Assembly (NCBI GenBank): GCA_934635225.1
Contig: CAKTYZ010000001.1
Span: 153,608-217,607, forward strand
DNA length: 64,000 nt
DNA from: an uncultured Kiritimatiellota bacterium
GTDB lineage: Bacteria; Verrucomicrobiota; Kiritimatiellia; RFP12; UBA1067
Direction of reading: 5' to 3'
Part shown: positions 36,001 to 45,880 of the stretch, in pieces
How the letters are laid out: the number at the start of each line of letters is the position of its first letter
Numbering within the stretch: position 1 is the first letter of the stretch
Position numbers and translations under genes: made by a program
The notes under the pieces: generated by a model
What the model was told of the DNA's origin: nothing
The model's input: only the letters and a program-made list of their open reading frames with translations
Databases searched by the model: none

Positions 36001-36029
36001 TTGCGAGACGGGCGGGATTTTGCTATAAT
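36001..36029 (+). promoter_or_regulatory. Promoter for a leaderless secA transcript
   Basis: TTGCGA (36001-36006), a 17-bp spacer, and TGC-TATAAT (hexamer 36024-36029), then ACACGCAAT and the ATG at 36039. Confidence 0.7.
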
Positions 36030-36038
36030 ACACGCAAT

Positions 36039-39000
36039 ATGAACTTGTTGAAGTTGTTGTTTGGAACAAAGAATGATCGCGAGCTGAAGAAGCTTTGGCC
36101 GATCGTCCGTGAAATTAATCGCATTGAAGAGGGATATCAGGCAGAAAACTTCACGGATGAGGACTTTCCGAAGAAAACGCAGGAGTTTCGGGACCGTTTG
36201 GCGAAAGGCGAAACGCTTGACCAGATTCTGCCCGAAGCCTACGCGCTTGTGAAGAATGCCTGTCGTCACCTTCTCGGGACGACTGAGGAGGTCTGTGGCC
36301 ATACCTTGACTTGGAACATGGTCCCGTTTGACGTGCAGCTTATCGGCGGCATTGTTCTTCATCAGGGCAAGATCTCCGAGATGCAGACGGGTGAGGGCAA
36401 GACGCTTGTCGCGACGCTTCCGCTCTACCTGAATGCGCTTGCGGGCAAGAACGTCCAACTCGTGACGGTGAACGACTACCTCGCTTTGCGTGACGCGACT
36501 TGGATGGGGCATCTTTACCGCTATCTCGGGCTGACGGTTGGCTGCATTCAGAACTCGATGGATCCGGAGGAACGTCGCGCCCAATATGCCTGTGACATCA
36601 CCTACGGAACGAATTCTGAGTTCGGGTTCGACTACTTGCGCGACAACGGCATGGCCCAGCAACCGTCGCAAGTGGTGCAGAACGGTCATAATTTCGCCAT
36701 TGTCGATGAAGTGGACTCGATTCTCATTGACGAGGCGCGTACGCCGCTCATCATTTCGGGTCCCGCGACAATCTCCACTTCGCACATCTACAATGAGCTC
36801 AATCCGCTCGTCTCGTCCATCGTCCGCGTGCAGACGTCCATGTGCAACGACCTCATGCAAGAGGCGAAAAAGGCGATTGACGCGGGCGATGTCCTGACCT
36901 TCAAGGAGAAAATCTACCAGGTCTACCACTCGATGCCACGTCACAAGCAGTTCCGTCACATGCTGGAGAACGCGGAACTACGCAAGCATCACGAGGACGT
37001 CGAGATGCAGATGCTCTCCGAGATGCGCAAAGAGCGTGCGCGGGAGCTGAAGGATGAACTTTACTTTACGATTGACGAGCGGACGCGAGAAGTCTCTCTG
37101 ACGGACAAGGGCTGCGAGAAGATTTGCCCGCAGGACCCGCAGATGTTCGTGTTGCCGGATCTCGCCGCGCAAATGTCGGCGATTGACGGGGACAGGTCGC
37201 TCACCGACGCGGAGCGCATCGAGAAGCGTCGTGACACGCAGTCGGCGTTTGTCGAGAAGTCCGACCGTGTGCATGTCGTGGACCAGCTTCTTCGCGCCTA
37301 CTGCCTCTATGAGAAGGACGTCGAATACGTCGTGCAGGACAATCACGTCTACATCGTCGATGAGTTCACGGGACGCGTCTTGCCAGGCCGTCGGTGGTCC
37401 GACGGTCTCCATCAGGCCGTCGAGGCGAAAGAGGGCGTCGAGATCGAGAAGGAATCCCAGACGCTCGCGACGATTACGATCCAGAACTACTTCCGCCTTT
37501 ACAAGAAGCTTTCTGGCATGACGGGCACGGCGGAGACGGAGGCGCGCGAGTTCAAGGACATCTACAAGCTGGATGTCGTCTCGATTCCGACGAACCGTCC
37601 GGTGAACCGCATTGACGGCAATGACCAGATCTATCGCACAGAGCGCGAGAAGTTCAAGGCGATTATCGCCGATGTCGAGCGGCGTCATGCGAAGGGCCAG
37701 CCCATCCTTCTCGGCACGGTCGAGGTCGCGACATCCGAGATCCTGTCGCGCATGCTCAAGCTCGCGCACATTCCGCACGAGGTCCTGAACGCGAAAAATC
37801 ATGCGCGCGAAGCCGAGATCGTTTCGCTCGCAGGCCAGCGTGGCGCGGTCACGATTGCGACGAACATGGCGGGCCGCGGCACCGACATCAAGCTCGGAGA
37901 GGGCGTTGCCGAGGTCGGAGGTCTGCACGTGATAGGCTCCGAACGCCACGAGTCGCGGCGCATCGACCGTCAGTTGCGCGGGCGCTGTTCGCGTCAGGGC
38001 GACCCCGGTAGTTCGCAGTTCTTCATATCGCTCGAGGACAAGCTGATGCGTCTCTTTGGGTCGCAGCGCATCTCGGGCATCATGCAGCGTTTGGGCCTCA
38101 AGGAAGGCGAGGTGATGGAGCACAAATGGCTCAACCGCTCCGTCGAGACGGCTCAGCGTCGTGTCGAACAGCAACATTTCGCCGTCCGCAAGCGCACGCT
38201 TGAATACGATGATGTGATGAACAAGCAGCGCTCAATCGTCTACGAGCTTCGCGGCAAGGTGTTGAACGGCGATTCGCAGACGGTGCATGACCTGATTCTG
38301 GACGTCATGAACGATCTTGTCATGACCCAGTCCGAGCGATATCTCTTCGACGTGAAGGACGGTTCGCTCGTTGACTTCATGAACTGGTTGGGCGTGACCT
38401 TTCCGGTCACGGTTACGGAAGACGAGCTTCGTCCGCTGATCGGAACGCCCGAACGCGCCGGCGAACTCGTGATGAAGCGCGTCGAGGAGGCTTACGAGTC
38501 GAAGTGCGCGGGTGAGGATCCCGAAGTCCTGCCGTACATGGAGCGTGGAGTCTTCCTGCAGGTCATCGACCGCGAGTGGCAGGAGTATCTGCGGGCGATG
38601 GATGACCTCCGCACGGGCGTGAACTTGCGCGCCTATGGTCAGCGTGATCCGCTGATCGAATACAAGAAAGAGGCGTTCGAGATGTTTGAGACGCTGATGA
38701 CCACGATCAAGTCGAAGGTCGTTAGCGCTGAGTTCCGCAGCGCGACGGCGGCGCGTCTTCAGTCCGCATTCAACTTGATGTCGCGCGCACGCACGAATCA
38801 GGAGATGTTTGACGGGGATATGGAAGAGACCGATGGCGCAGAGGCGCCCTCTTCCGCTTCGGGCAAGACGATTGGCGACGTATTCGCGTCGATGATGTCG
38901 AATCCGATGGCGGCGCGCCGCGTCGCCCAGCCGTCCGCTTCAACCCAGGTTTTGGGCTTTGCGCCCGCGCAGACCCGGACAGTGGTCGGGAGGAATGACC

Positions 39001-39059
39001 CGTGCCCTTGTGGTTCGGGTAAGAAATACAAGAAATGCTGTGGAAAGGGACTCATCTAA
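36039..39059 (+). CDS. secA: Preprotein translocase ATPase SecA
   Basis: 1006 residues, on the long side. Walker A is MQTGEGKTLVAT near 115-125 and Walker B is DEVDSILIDEARTPLI near 222. Motif GRGTDIKLGEGV and the zinc-binding tail CPCGSGKKYKKCC near 988-1000 are present, the latter for SecB and lipid contact. An insertion near residues 270-370 separates the preprotein cross-linking region. It drives secretion through SecYEG with SecDF (55141-57696). The ATG at 36039 is 9 bases after the -10. Confidence 0.97.
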   Translation: MNLLKLLFGTKNDRELKKLWPIVREINRIEEGYQAENFTDEDFPKKTQEFRDRLAKGETLDQILPEAYALVKNACRHLLGTTEEVCGHTLTWNMVPFDVQLIGGIVLHQGKISEMQTGEGKTLVATLPLYLNALAGKNVQLVTVNDYLALRDATWMGHLYRYLGLTVGCIQNSMDPEERRAQYACDITYGTNSEFGFDYLRDNGMAQQPSQVVQNGHNFAIVDEVDSILIDEARTPLIISGPATISTSHIYNELNPLVSSIVRVQTSMCNDLMQEAKKAIDAGDVLTFKEKIYQVYHSMPRHKQFRHMLENAELRKHHEDVEMQMLSEMRKERARELKDELYFTIDERTREVSLTDKGCEKICPQDPQMFVLPDLAAQMSAIDGDRSLTDAERIEKRRDTQSAFVEKSDRVHVVDQLLRAYCLYEKDVEYVVQDNHVYIVDEFTGRVLPGRRWSDGLHQAVEAKEGVEIEKESQTLATITIQNYFRLYKKLSGMTGTAETEAREFKDIYKLDVVSIPTNRPVNRIDGNDQIYRTEREKFKAIIADVERRHAKGQPILLGTVEVATSEILSRMLKLAHIPHEVLNAKNHAREAEIVSLAGQRGAVTIATNMAGRGTDIKLGEGVAEVGGLHVIGSERHESRRIDRQLRGRCSRQGDPGSSQFFISLEDKLMRLFGSQRISGIMQRLGLKEGEVMEHKWLNRSVETAQRRVEQQHFAVRKRTLEYDDVMNKQRSIVYELRGKVLNGDSQTVHDLILDVMNDLVMTQSERYLFDVKDGSLVDFMNWLGVTFPVTVTEDELRPLIGTPERAGELVMKRVEEAYESKCAGEDPEVLPYMERGVFLQVIDREWQEYLRAMDDLRTGVNLRAYGQRDPLIEYKKEAFEMFETLMTTIKSKVVSAEFRSATAARLQSAFNLMSRARTNQEMFDGDMEETDGAEAPSSASGKTIGDVFASMMSNPMAARRVAQPSASTQVLGFAPAQTRTVVGRNDPCPCGSGKKYKKCCGKGLI

Positions 39060-39727
39060 TGACAACGGCGATTATTTTGGCGGCTGGTAAATCGGCGCGC
39101 ATGGGTGCAAGTGTGGACAAGGCGTTCTTGTCTCTCATTGACAAGCCGGTCGTGGCTTGGTCGCTCCTTGCGTTTGAGCGCTGTCCCGACATCGACCGCA
39201 TCGTTCTCGTAGTCCGCAAGGAGCAGCAGCTTGCGGCGAAGGCGGTCGCGAAGATGTTTGGCATCTCAAAGATTGACAAAATCGTGCCGGGCGGAAAGTC
39301 TCGGACTGAGTCGGTTGCGGCAGGCTTTGCTGCGTGTGACCTTGACACGCGGGTCGTCGTCGTTCACGATGGCGCACGCCCGCTCGTGAAAAGTGATCTC
39401 ATCTCCGAGGTCATTAAGGCGGCGAAACGTTCGCCGGCAGTGGCGGTCGGGCGCCCGGTAACGGATACGGTCAAACGTTGTGAGAAGGGGATGACGGTTT
39501 CGGAGACCGTGTCGCGTGACAAGCTCTGGACCGTCCAGACGCCGCAGGCGTTTCAGGTGAAGGAGTTTCGAGCGGCTTACAAGAGCCTTTCGACGAAGGA
39601 TGTGACGGACGACTGTCAGGTGCTTGAGCTGACGGGTGTCGCTCCCAAGATCGTCTTGTCGCTTGAGCCAAATGTCAAGATCACCACGCCGGAGGATTTG
39701 CAGCTTGCGGCTGCGCTTTTGAAATAG
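39059..39727 (+). CDS. ispD: 2-C-methyl-D-erythritol 4-phosphate cytidylyltransferase
   Basis: 222 residues. ILAAGKSARMGASVDKAFLS is the CTP-binding loop, and VVVHDGARPLV near 100-110 and TPQAFQ near 160 complete the IspD signature. It makes CDP-methylerythritol in the non-mevalonate isoprenoid pathway. The ATG overlaps the secA stop (TAATG). Choosing the longer upstream start would intrude into the secA zinc tail. Confidence 0.93.
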   Translation: MTTAIILAAGKSARMGASVDKAFLSLIDKPVVAWSLLAFERCPDIDRIVLVVRKEQQLAAKAVAKMFGISKIDKIVPGGKSRTESVAAGFAACDLDTRVVVVHDGARPLVKSDLISEVIKAAKRSPAVAVGRPVTDTVKRCEKGMTVSETVSRDKLWTVQTPQAFQVKEFRAAYKSLSTKDVTDDCQVLELTGVAPKIVLSLEPNVKITTPEDLQLAAALLK

Positions 39728-39728
39728 G

Positions 39729-40463
39729 ATGGACAAGTTATTCGCCATCTTGGGAGACATTCATGCGAACCTTGATGCGCTTGAGGTCGTCTTGGAAGAC
39801 TGTCGCCGACAAGGTGTGACGGACTATCTCTGCACAGGGGATGTCGTTGGTTATAACGCCTGTCCGCATGAATGTCTTTCAAAGGTGCGTGAATTGGGTT
39901 GCCCGATTGTGATGGGCAACCACGACTATTATGTCTCGACGGCTGAACTTGACCTTGACGACTTCAACCCTCACGCAGCTGCCGTCATCACTTGGACAAG
40001 ACGGCAACTTTCAGGAGAAGAATGTGAATTCCTGCACAATCTCCCGTTTGTGACGACAAAGATGGGGATTACGCTCGTGCACGCGACAATGGATCACCCC
40101 GAAGGATTCGGCTATGTCTTTGATCATTTGCAAGCCGAATCAAACTTTTTTCATCAGATTACGCCGCTCTGTTTCCACGGGCATACGCATTGCCCGATGA
40201 TTTACGAGAAACAGATGGGTGCGGTCTACCGCATTGACGCGCAAGACTTCAAGTTGCCGATCGGGCGTCAGTACTTTATCAATGTCGGCTCCGTCGGGCA
40301 ACCCCGTGATGGGGATTCGCGCGCGGCGTATGTGCTTTACTCGCCGAAGGACCGCATGGTTCGGTTCCGGCGGCTTGAATATGACATTGCCGCCGCGCAG
40401 GCGAGGATTCGTGCGGCAGGTCTTCCCGAGCGCCTTGCCCAACGTCTTGAACTCGGGCAGTAG
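39729..40463 (+). CDS. Calcineurin-like metallophosphoesterase
   Basis: 244 residues with all metal-site motifs: GDIHAN (9-14), GDVVGYN, GNHDYY, LVHATMDHP and HGHTHCP. These bind two metals for phosphodiester or monoester cleavage. It resembles the YfcE/diadenosine-tetraphosphatase group. It starts one base after the ispD stop, so it is co-transcribed. The substrate is unknown. Confidence 0.85.
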   Translation: MDKLFAILGDIHANLDALEVVLEDCRRQGVTDYLCTGDVVGYNACPHECLSKVRELGCPIVMGNHDYYVSTAELDLDDFNPHAAAVITWTRRQLSGEECEFLHNLPFVTTKMGITLVHATMDHPEGFGYVFDHLQAESNFFHQITPLCFHGHTHCPMIYEKQMGAVYRIDAQDFKLPIGRQYFINVGSVGQPRDGDSRAAYVLYSPKDRMVRFRRLEYDIAAAQARIRAAGLPERLAQRLELGQ

Positions 40464-40474
40464 GACTTCTCACG

Positions 40475-41182
40475 ATGATCGAAGTCCGTAATCTTGCCTT
40501 TACGTATCACGACCATCCCGTTCTGCGGGATGTTTCGTTCGTTGTGTCTCCTGGAGAGGTTGTCAGCGTCGTAGGCGCGAACGGGGCGGGCAAGACGACG
40601 TTGTTGAAGATCTTGGCGACGCTTGCCGTGCCGGATTCGGGTTCGGTGATTCTGGATGGAAAAGATGCCTTGATGCAACCGCTCCGTTATCGTCGGCAGA
40701 TCGGCTATCTGCCAGAGACGGTTGCGTTCTACGACGATATGATTGTCAAGGACTACCTTCATTATCGGGCATTGCTCAAGGGTGAGCCGATGAAGCGTGT
40801 CCGTCGTCGCGTCAGCGAGGCGGCTGAGCTGTGCCAGGTGACGGATTGTCTTGATATACCCCTGCGCAATCTGTCTCTTGGCATTCGCAAGCGCATCGCC
40901 CTTGCAGATGCTCTCTTGTTGCGTCCGCGCGTTCTGCTGCTGGATGACTTCTTGGCTGGTCTCGATTCGAACATGCGGCGGATGTCGGGTGAACTGTTGT
41001 CGAATGCGGCGGCTTTTTCGAGTGTTATCGTGACGGGGCACGAACTTGACGATTTCGTGAAATGGACAACGCGCTTCCTTGTCTTGCGAGGGGGCGTTGT
41101 CTCAGCTCCGGTTGAGTCGGCGGGCCTTGAGCCGTCCCAGCTGCGTGAGCGCCTTGACCAGACTCTGGAAGGGGGGGTATGA
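40475..41182 (+). CDS. ABC transporter ATP-binding protein, GldA-like
   Basis: 235 residues. Walker A is GANGAGKTT (34-42); the signature LSLGIRKRIALADALL lies near 132. Walker B is VLLLDDF, so the catalytic Glu is Asp here, and LDEPT is replaced by LDDFL. It energises the exporter formed with the next two genes, a layout seen for gliding-type GldA-GldFG systems. The next ATG overlaps its stop. Confidence 0.85.
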   Translation: MIEVRNLAFTYHDHPVLRDVSFVVSPGEVVSVVGANGAGKTTLLKILATLAVPDSGSVILDGKDALMQPLRYRRQIGYLPETVAFYDDMIVKDYLHYRALLKGEPMKRVRRRVSEAAELCQVTDCLDIPLRNLSLGIRKRIALADALLLRPRVLLLDDFLAGLDSNMRRMSGELLSNAAAFSSVIVTGHELDDFVKWTTRFLVLRGGVVSAPVESAGLEPSQLRERLDQTLEGGV

Positions 41183-43248
41183 TGGATCCAGTGCGCGTGA
41201 CGTGGGGGCGGACGATCGGATGTGCGAGCGGTCTTTATACGACGGCACTTGCTGTTGCAGGTTTTTTGGCCCTTGTCTCGGGACTGTTCGCTTACAATTT
41301 CTATCGTGCGGAGGGCGGAACGCTTTCGTTTCTCGTCTTGTGGGCATCCAGCGCCGCGCCGGTTCTTCCCGGGTTGGCCGCCTTGTTGGCGATGGGCGTC
41401 TGGAGCGACGAACGGGAGTCCGGGCGGATGGCCTGCTTGTTGTCCGTTGCCGTACGTGAGCGCGATTTTGTGCTTGGGAAGTTCTTGGGCGTCTGGACGC
41501 TTCTGATGGGGACTGTTGCGCTTTCGTTGCTGTTGATTTGGGGGGCACTTGCCTTCTTTGCGCCGGCTGTTGCGGCAAATGTCGCGTTTTGGGCACTGTT
41601 TCCTCCGCTTCTGGCGTTGGGTGTCCAAGGCCTTCTCTGGTCGGCCGCCTCGGTGGCGTTGAGCGCGATGTTTCGACATGCCGCTTCCGCTGCCGCGACG
41701 GCGGTCGTCTTGTTGGCCGTTTTGCCGCGCGCACTTTGGATCGGCCTTCGGCTGTGGTCGTCACAGGGGGCAACGGCGTTTGGCGAGATGCCGCTTGACG
41801 CGCATGTCGTTGACGGTGCGTTGGGGACGTTCTCGTTGGCGACGGTCACGGGCTATCTTGCCGTCACGATGATTTTCCTTCTGGTGGCGACGAAATGCGT
41901 GGCGGCGGTGCGACTGTTCGGACGTGGCGCACGTCGATCACGGCTTTCGACGGGGCTTGTCCTGATATTGGCGACGGTGTTGGCTGTTCTCGTTGTTCGG
42001 TTGGCCATGCGATTTGACGTGTCGGTTGAGCTTCCGACGTTTGGGCTTGCGGCAGAGTTCTCTTCTCGGACGCGTGACATCTTGGCAGAGTCTTCTGGCG
42101 AGATTTCCGTCACGTGCTATTTGTCTCGTGAAGACGCCCGACTCCGTCCTTTGGGGCATCTCTTGCGGTCGTTTCGCAAGGCGGCTGCCGCGTTGGGTGG
42201 CGCAAGGTTCGAGATTCGTTTTGTCGATCCGGTTTGGGACATTTCCGCAGCCGAACATCTGGCGGCTCATGGCGTTTCGGAGGACGCGTTTGTCTTTGAA
42301 AAGGGGCGTCGATTTGTCGTTTTGCCGTTGAAGGACGGCTGTGGCGAGCGTCTCTGCGCCTCGACGATCCGCCGCCTGACCACGCCGCCTCCGCGTCGAA
42401 ACATCTATTGGACCGTGGGGCATGGCGAAGCGCGGCTGGAAGGTTATGGACTTTACGGCTTGAGTGACATAGCCCGCGAACTCGTCCGAGAAGGCTATCG
42501 CAACGCGCCGATCGACCTTGCGGCGACCGAGACGATTCCGGACGATTGTGCGCTGATCGTTCTCTCGGGGCCGAAAGACGCGTTTTCGCGCGTCGAACTG
42601 GACCGTCTGGACGCCTATCTCCGCGCGGGAGGGCGGCTCTTGGTCCTGGTCGGGCCGTCTGAGGCCGCAGGGCTGGCTTCGTTGCTGGCTACGTGGGGGA
42701 TAACGACGACTCCCGTTTCGCTTGTCGGGGCGAAGACGCTCTCGGGGACGGATGTCATCGTTTCGGAGTTCTCGGACCATCCGGTCTCGGGTCCCTTGCG
42801 CGGTTCGCGTGTCGTTCTTGAGAATCCGACGGCGTTTGTTCCGTCTGCCGCCGTTGCGACGGGGACGGGGGCGGATCGTATCGGGTTCTTGCCGTTGGCC
42901 GTGCTGAACGATCTCGTCTTGGCGGCGGTCGTTGAGCGCGGCGTAGGCGCGGGCGACGATTTGGCGATTCGCCCAACGCGCATCATTGCAATTGGTGATG
43001 CGACATTCGCCTTGAATGGTGCGTTGACCTCGCGTGCGAACGCAAACAGGGATTTCATACTCAACAGCGTCGCCTATCTTTCGGGTACGGATGTTACGGG
43101 GGCGAGCGGCGCAGAGGCAGGCGTTCTCGTCTCGGGCCTTGACCGTGCGGCGCGCATGCGTTTCGCCCTTGTCATCGTCGTGTGCGTGCCGACGCTTGTC
43201 TTCGTGTTGCTGGCGGGCGTGACGCTGAGAAAGAGATTGCGCACATGA
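41179..43248 (+). CDS. ABC-2 permease fused to a GldG-like auxiliary domain
   Basis: 689 residues. Residues ~1-250 hold six membrane helices of an ABC-2 (GldF) type permease (LLAMGVWSDERESGRMACLL). A seventh helix (~260-280) leads into a periplasmic ABC_transp_aux/GldG domain (SSRTRDILAESSGEISVTCY, then YWTVGHGEARLEGYGLYGLS), and a last helix sits near 665-685. In many bacteroidetes GldF and GldG are separate; here they are one chain. ATGA overlaps on both sides couple the three genes. Confidence 0.85.
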   Translation: MMDPVRVTWGRTIGCASGLYTTALAVAGFLALVSGLFAYNFYRAEGGTLSFLVLWASSAAPVLPGLAALLAMGVWSDERESGRMACLLSVAVRERDFVLGKFLGVWTLLMGTVALSLLLIWGALAFFAPAVAANVAFWALFPPLLALGVQGLLWSAASVALSAMFRHAASAAATAVVLLAVLPRALWIGLRLWSSQGATAFGEMPLDAHVVDGALGTFSLATVTGYLAVTMIFLLVATKCVAAVRLFGRGARRSRLSTGLVLILATVLAVLVVRLAMRFDVSVELPTFGLAAEFSSRTRDILAESSGEISVTCYLSREDARLRPLGHLLRSFRKAAAALGGARFEIRFVDPVWDISAAEHLAAHGVSEDAFVFEKGRRFVVLPLKDGCGERLCASTIRRLTTPPPRRNIYWTVGHGEARLEGYGLYGLSDIARELVREGYRNAPIDLAATETIPDDCALIVLSGPKDAFSRVELDRLDAYLRAGGRLLVLVGPSEAAGLASLLATWGITTTPVSLVGAKTLSGTDVIVSEFSDHPVSGPLRGSRVVLENPTAFVPSAAVATGTGADRIGFLPLAVLNDLVLAAVVERGVGAGDDLAIRPTRIIAIGDATFALNGALTSRANANRDFILNSVAYLSGTDVTGASGAEAGVLVSGLDRAARMRFALVIVVCVPTLVFVLLAGVTLRKRLRT

Positions 43249-44942
43249 AGAATCGGAAAACAGTCCTGTTCCTTTTGCTGACGATCCTCACGCTGGTCGC
43301 CATCGAAGTGCTTTTGGACATGAATGGAAAGAAAGTCCGGGTCTTGTCTCGTGGTTTCTTGGCGGAAAATGCGCCAGCAAGCACGATGGTTGTCCTGACG
43401 CGGCGCGGCGAACCGAAGATTGCGCTCTGTCGCGAGGCTTCCATTTGGAAGTTGCGGCAGCCTTTTGTTTCGGATGTCGAACGGCCCGTGGTCTTGAAGT
43501 TGCTGGATACATTGGCGCAGACGGCTGTCGAGGAGACGATTTCAGACGCCGAACTGTTGCGTCTGGGGCGAACGCGTGCCGATTATGCGTTGGAAGAGCC
43601 GCCCCTTCGCCTCTGCCTCTCGAATGCCACGACATGCGTTTCGATGTCGTTTGGCTTGTTGACGCCTTCTGGTGAGGGCGTTTATGCGGCAGTGGATGGC
43701 GAGAGCTCGGTGATGATCGTTCCCTCTTCCGTGCTGACGGCGATTGATCTCCCCGTGGACCGTTTTCGCCGGCGCCGCTTGTTTCGGTTTGAAGAGAGCT
43801 CGGTTGTTGCCTTTGACGTCAAGCAGGGGTCCGGAGGAATCATGTCGTTTGTCCGGGATCGAGATGGTTGGCGCGTTGGAACGAACAAGGCGTCCTCTTC
43901 AGTGGTCACGAAGTTCCTGACGGATCTGACGTCTTCCGAGGCTTTGTACTTTGTTTGGCCGACGGGCGCGACAAATGAGAGCCGCCAAGCCTCCGCCTCG
44001 CTCTTGGCGGGCTATGGGCTGGATCCGGAATCCTCAGTGACAGTGACCGTGAAGCGGTCTGGCGGGATGGGGGCCTCACTTTCGTTTGGCAAGCGGGCGA
44101 ACGAGAAGTCGGTCTATGCGTATGTCCACGACGGGGGCATGATTGTGACGGTTCCGTCTGCCCTGAAGGATGTGGCGCTTCAGGACATGGCGAGTTTCTC
44201 GGATTTTCGGCTCTTCGCGATTCCAGCCGACTCAGTTTCCGTCCTTTCGCTTTCGGACGGTGAAACGATGCTTTCGGCGTCACGAGAGGACAAGGGCGTA
44301 TGGCGGTTGGATTCGCCCGTTTCCGCGCCAGCGGATGCCGTGGCGATGGAGTCTCTTCTCAGACGTCTTCTTTCGGCTACTTCGGGAAGTCGTGATGCGG
44401 ATGGCGTGACTGTCTCTTTGGGCGAGAACGTCACGCCGGCGGTTATCTCTCGGGCCGTTGTCTTTCCTGATGGCGGGGGCGTCGAGCAACTTCGGGCAAA
44501 GGAAATAGTCGATTTCTCACCGAATGAGATCAAGAGGCTGGTGTCGCGGTCAAGGTCCGATGGCGGGAAAGACGTTTCCATCGCATTTTCGCGGGACCGT
44601 CGCGTGTGGAATGTCGAATCGGCGCCGGAAGGGGCGGTCGTGTCGGAGAAGGGCGTCTCTCGAGTCCTTCAGGCCCTTGCGCCGTTGCGGGCGCTTCGCG
44701 TCGAGAAACTGAAGGTTGCGGCGTCGGATCTGCCTATCTATGGGCTTGAGCGTCCGTCGCTCTGCCTGTCTGTCGATCTGAATCGTGCGAATGCGGTCCG
44801 TCGGAACATCCTGATTGGCGCAGAAACGGAAGGTGGTGCCTTTGCCACGGTGGGTGCAGCGGATGCCGTCTTTGTCATCTCTTCAAATACGGTTGAGGCG
44901 CTTTCGTGCGCCTTGACGAAACAGCTGGGAAAAGCGCAGTAA
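43245..44942 (+). CDS. DUF4340 exporter-associated periplasmic protein
   Basis: 565 residues: one N-terminal helix (TVLFLLLTILTLVAIEVLL), then repeated DUF4340 beta-rich modules (WKLRQPFVSDVERPVVLKLLDTLA and similar WNVESAP...VSRVLQALAPLRA). DUF4340 proteins sit next to GldFG-type ABC operons and are thought to form the periplasmic part. The ATG overlaps the permease stop. The frame opens further upstream inside the permease gene and was not used. Confidence 0.82.
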   Translation: MKNRKTVLFLLLTILTLVAIEVLLDMNGKKVRVLSRGFLAENAPASTMVVLTRRGEPKIALCREASIWKLRQPFVSDVERPVVLKLLDTLAQTAVEETISDAELLRLGRTRADYALEEPPLRLCLSNATTCVSMSFGLLTPSGEGVYAAVDGESSVMIVPSSVLTAIDLPVDRFRRRRLFRFEESSVVAFDVKQGSGGIMSFVRDRDGWRVGTNKASSSVVTKFLTDLTSSEALYFVWPTGATNESRQASASLLAGYGLDPESSVTVTVKRSGGMGASLSFGKRANEKSVYAYVHDGGMIVTVPSALKDVALQDMASFSDFRLFAIPADSVSVLSLSDGETMLSASREDKGVWRLDSPVSAPADAVAMESLLRRLLSATSGSRDADGVTVSLGENVTPAVISRAVVFPDGGGVEQLRAKEIVDFSPNEIKRLVSRSRSDGGKDVSIAFSRDRRVWNVESAPEGAVVSEKGVSRVLQALAPLRALRVEKLKVAASDLPIYGLERPSLCLSVDLNRANAVRRNILIGAETEGGAFATVGAADAVFVISSNTVEALSCALTKQLGKAQ

Positions 44943-44950
44943 AGGTCCTC

Positions 44951-45811
44951 ATGAAAAGACTGATTGGTATTCTGTTGTGTCTCGGAATGGCCGCAAACAC
45001 TTCGGCGAGTTGGTATTGGCCGTTCGGTTCGGATGATTCAACGGCAGACGACAGGCGCCCTCGTTTGTCCGAACTGATGGAGCCGGCTTCGATTCTCATT
45101 GACGAGGCGTCAGATCTTGCCGAGGATGGAAAATCCGTCGAGGCCGTCGAAAAATATCGCCAAGCGCTCGCGGCGTTGGACGCCATTGAGGCTGAGAACC
45201 GCGATTGGGCCGACAAGCCAGAATTCGCGACGTTGCGTAACAAGCGAGCCTATGTGAACGCGACGATTGACTCGCTTCTCCTAATGCAGGTCAAGGCGAA
45301 TGCACGTGCCGTCGCGGTGAGTGACACGACGGCACTTGAACGGAAATTGGCGGAAGAGAAGCTGAAGAAGGGAAATCCTGCGGAGAAAAAAACCGAAGAG
45401 CTCGAGAAGAAGGCGAAAGATGTGCCGAGGACGGAAAAGAAGACGGTGACTTCTGCGCCGGCGGCGCGACCGCTCTCGAAGCGCACTCAGGCGATGGCGG
45501 ATCTTTCGTCTGGTGATTATGACGCGGCGGCGCTTGTGATCGCCGAGATTCTCGCAGAAAAGCCTGATGATGCCGCCGCGCTGAACCTGAAAGCGGTGCT
45601 TGAGACGCAACGCGGCAATTACAAAGCTGCAGAACAAGCTCTTGATCGTGCGATCAGCGTCCATCCACGCAGCCATTACGCTTACTACAACATGGCGAAC
45701 CTGATTCTTCAGGTCCATCCGTCCAACAAGTCAGGTGCACGTCGTTATTACGAAACGGGGCGTGATGTCGGTGGCCCGCGTAATCTGAAATTGGAAGAAC
45801 GGCTGAAGTGA
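44951..45811 (+). CDS. Exported TPR-repeat protein
   Basis: 286 residues with a signal peptide (MKRLIGILLCLGMAANTSA). TPR-like helix pairs lie at ~45-80 (EASDLAEDGKSVEAVEKYRQAL) and ~190-275 (NLKAVLETQRGNYKAAEQAL), separated by a Lys/Glu-rich linker (KLKKGNPAEKKTEELEKKAK). TPRs bind other proteins. It lies 8 bases after DUF4340 and probably assists the ABC system. Confidence 0.72.
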   Translation: MKRLIGILLCLGMAANTSASWYWPFGSDDSTADDRRPRLSELMEPASILIDEASDLAEDGKSVEAVEKYRQALAALDAIEAENRDWADKPEFATLRNKRAYVNATIDSLLLMQVKANARAVAVSDTTALERKLAEEKLKKGNPAEKKTEELEKKAKDVPRTEKKTVTSAPAARPLSKRTQAMADLSSGDYDAAALVIAEILAEKPDDAAALNLKAVLETQRGNYKAAEQALDRAISVHPRSHYAYYNMANLILQVHPSNKSGARRYYETGRDVGGPRNLKLEERLK

Positions 45812-45851
45812 TGCGCTTCGCTCCGTGTCGGCGGGCCGGTCTGGAGTTTTG

Positions 45852-45860
45852 TGGTATAAT
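45852..45860 (+). promoter_or_regulatory. Extended -10 promoter of lysA-kdsB
   Basis: TGG-TATAAT followed by ACTCGC; preceded by TTTTG, perhaps the tail of a weak terminator hairpin. No good -35 is visible. Confidence 0.6.
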
Positions 45861-45880
45861 ACTCGCTTAAATTTGAGATA

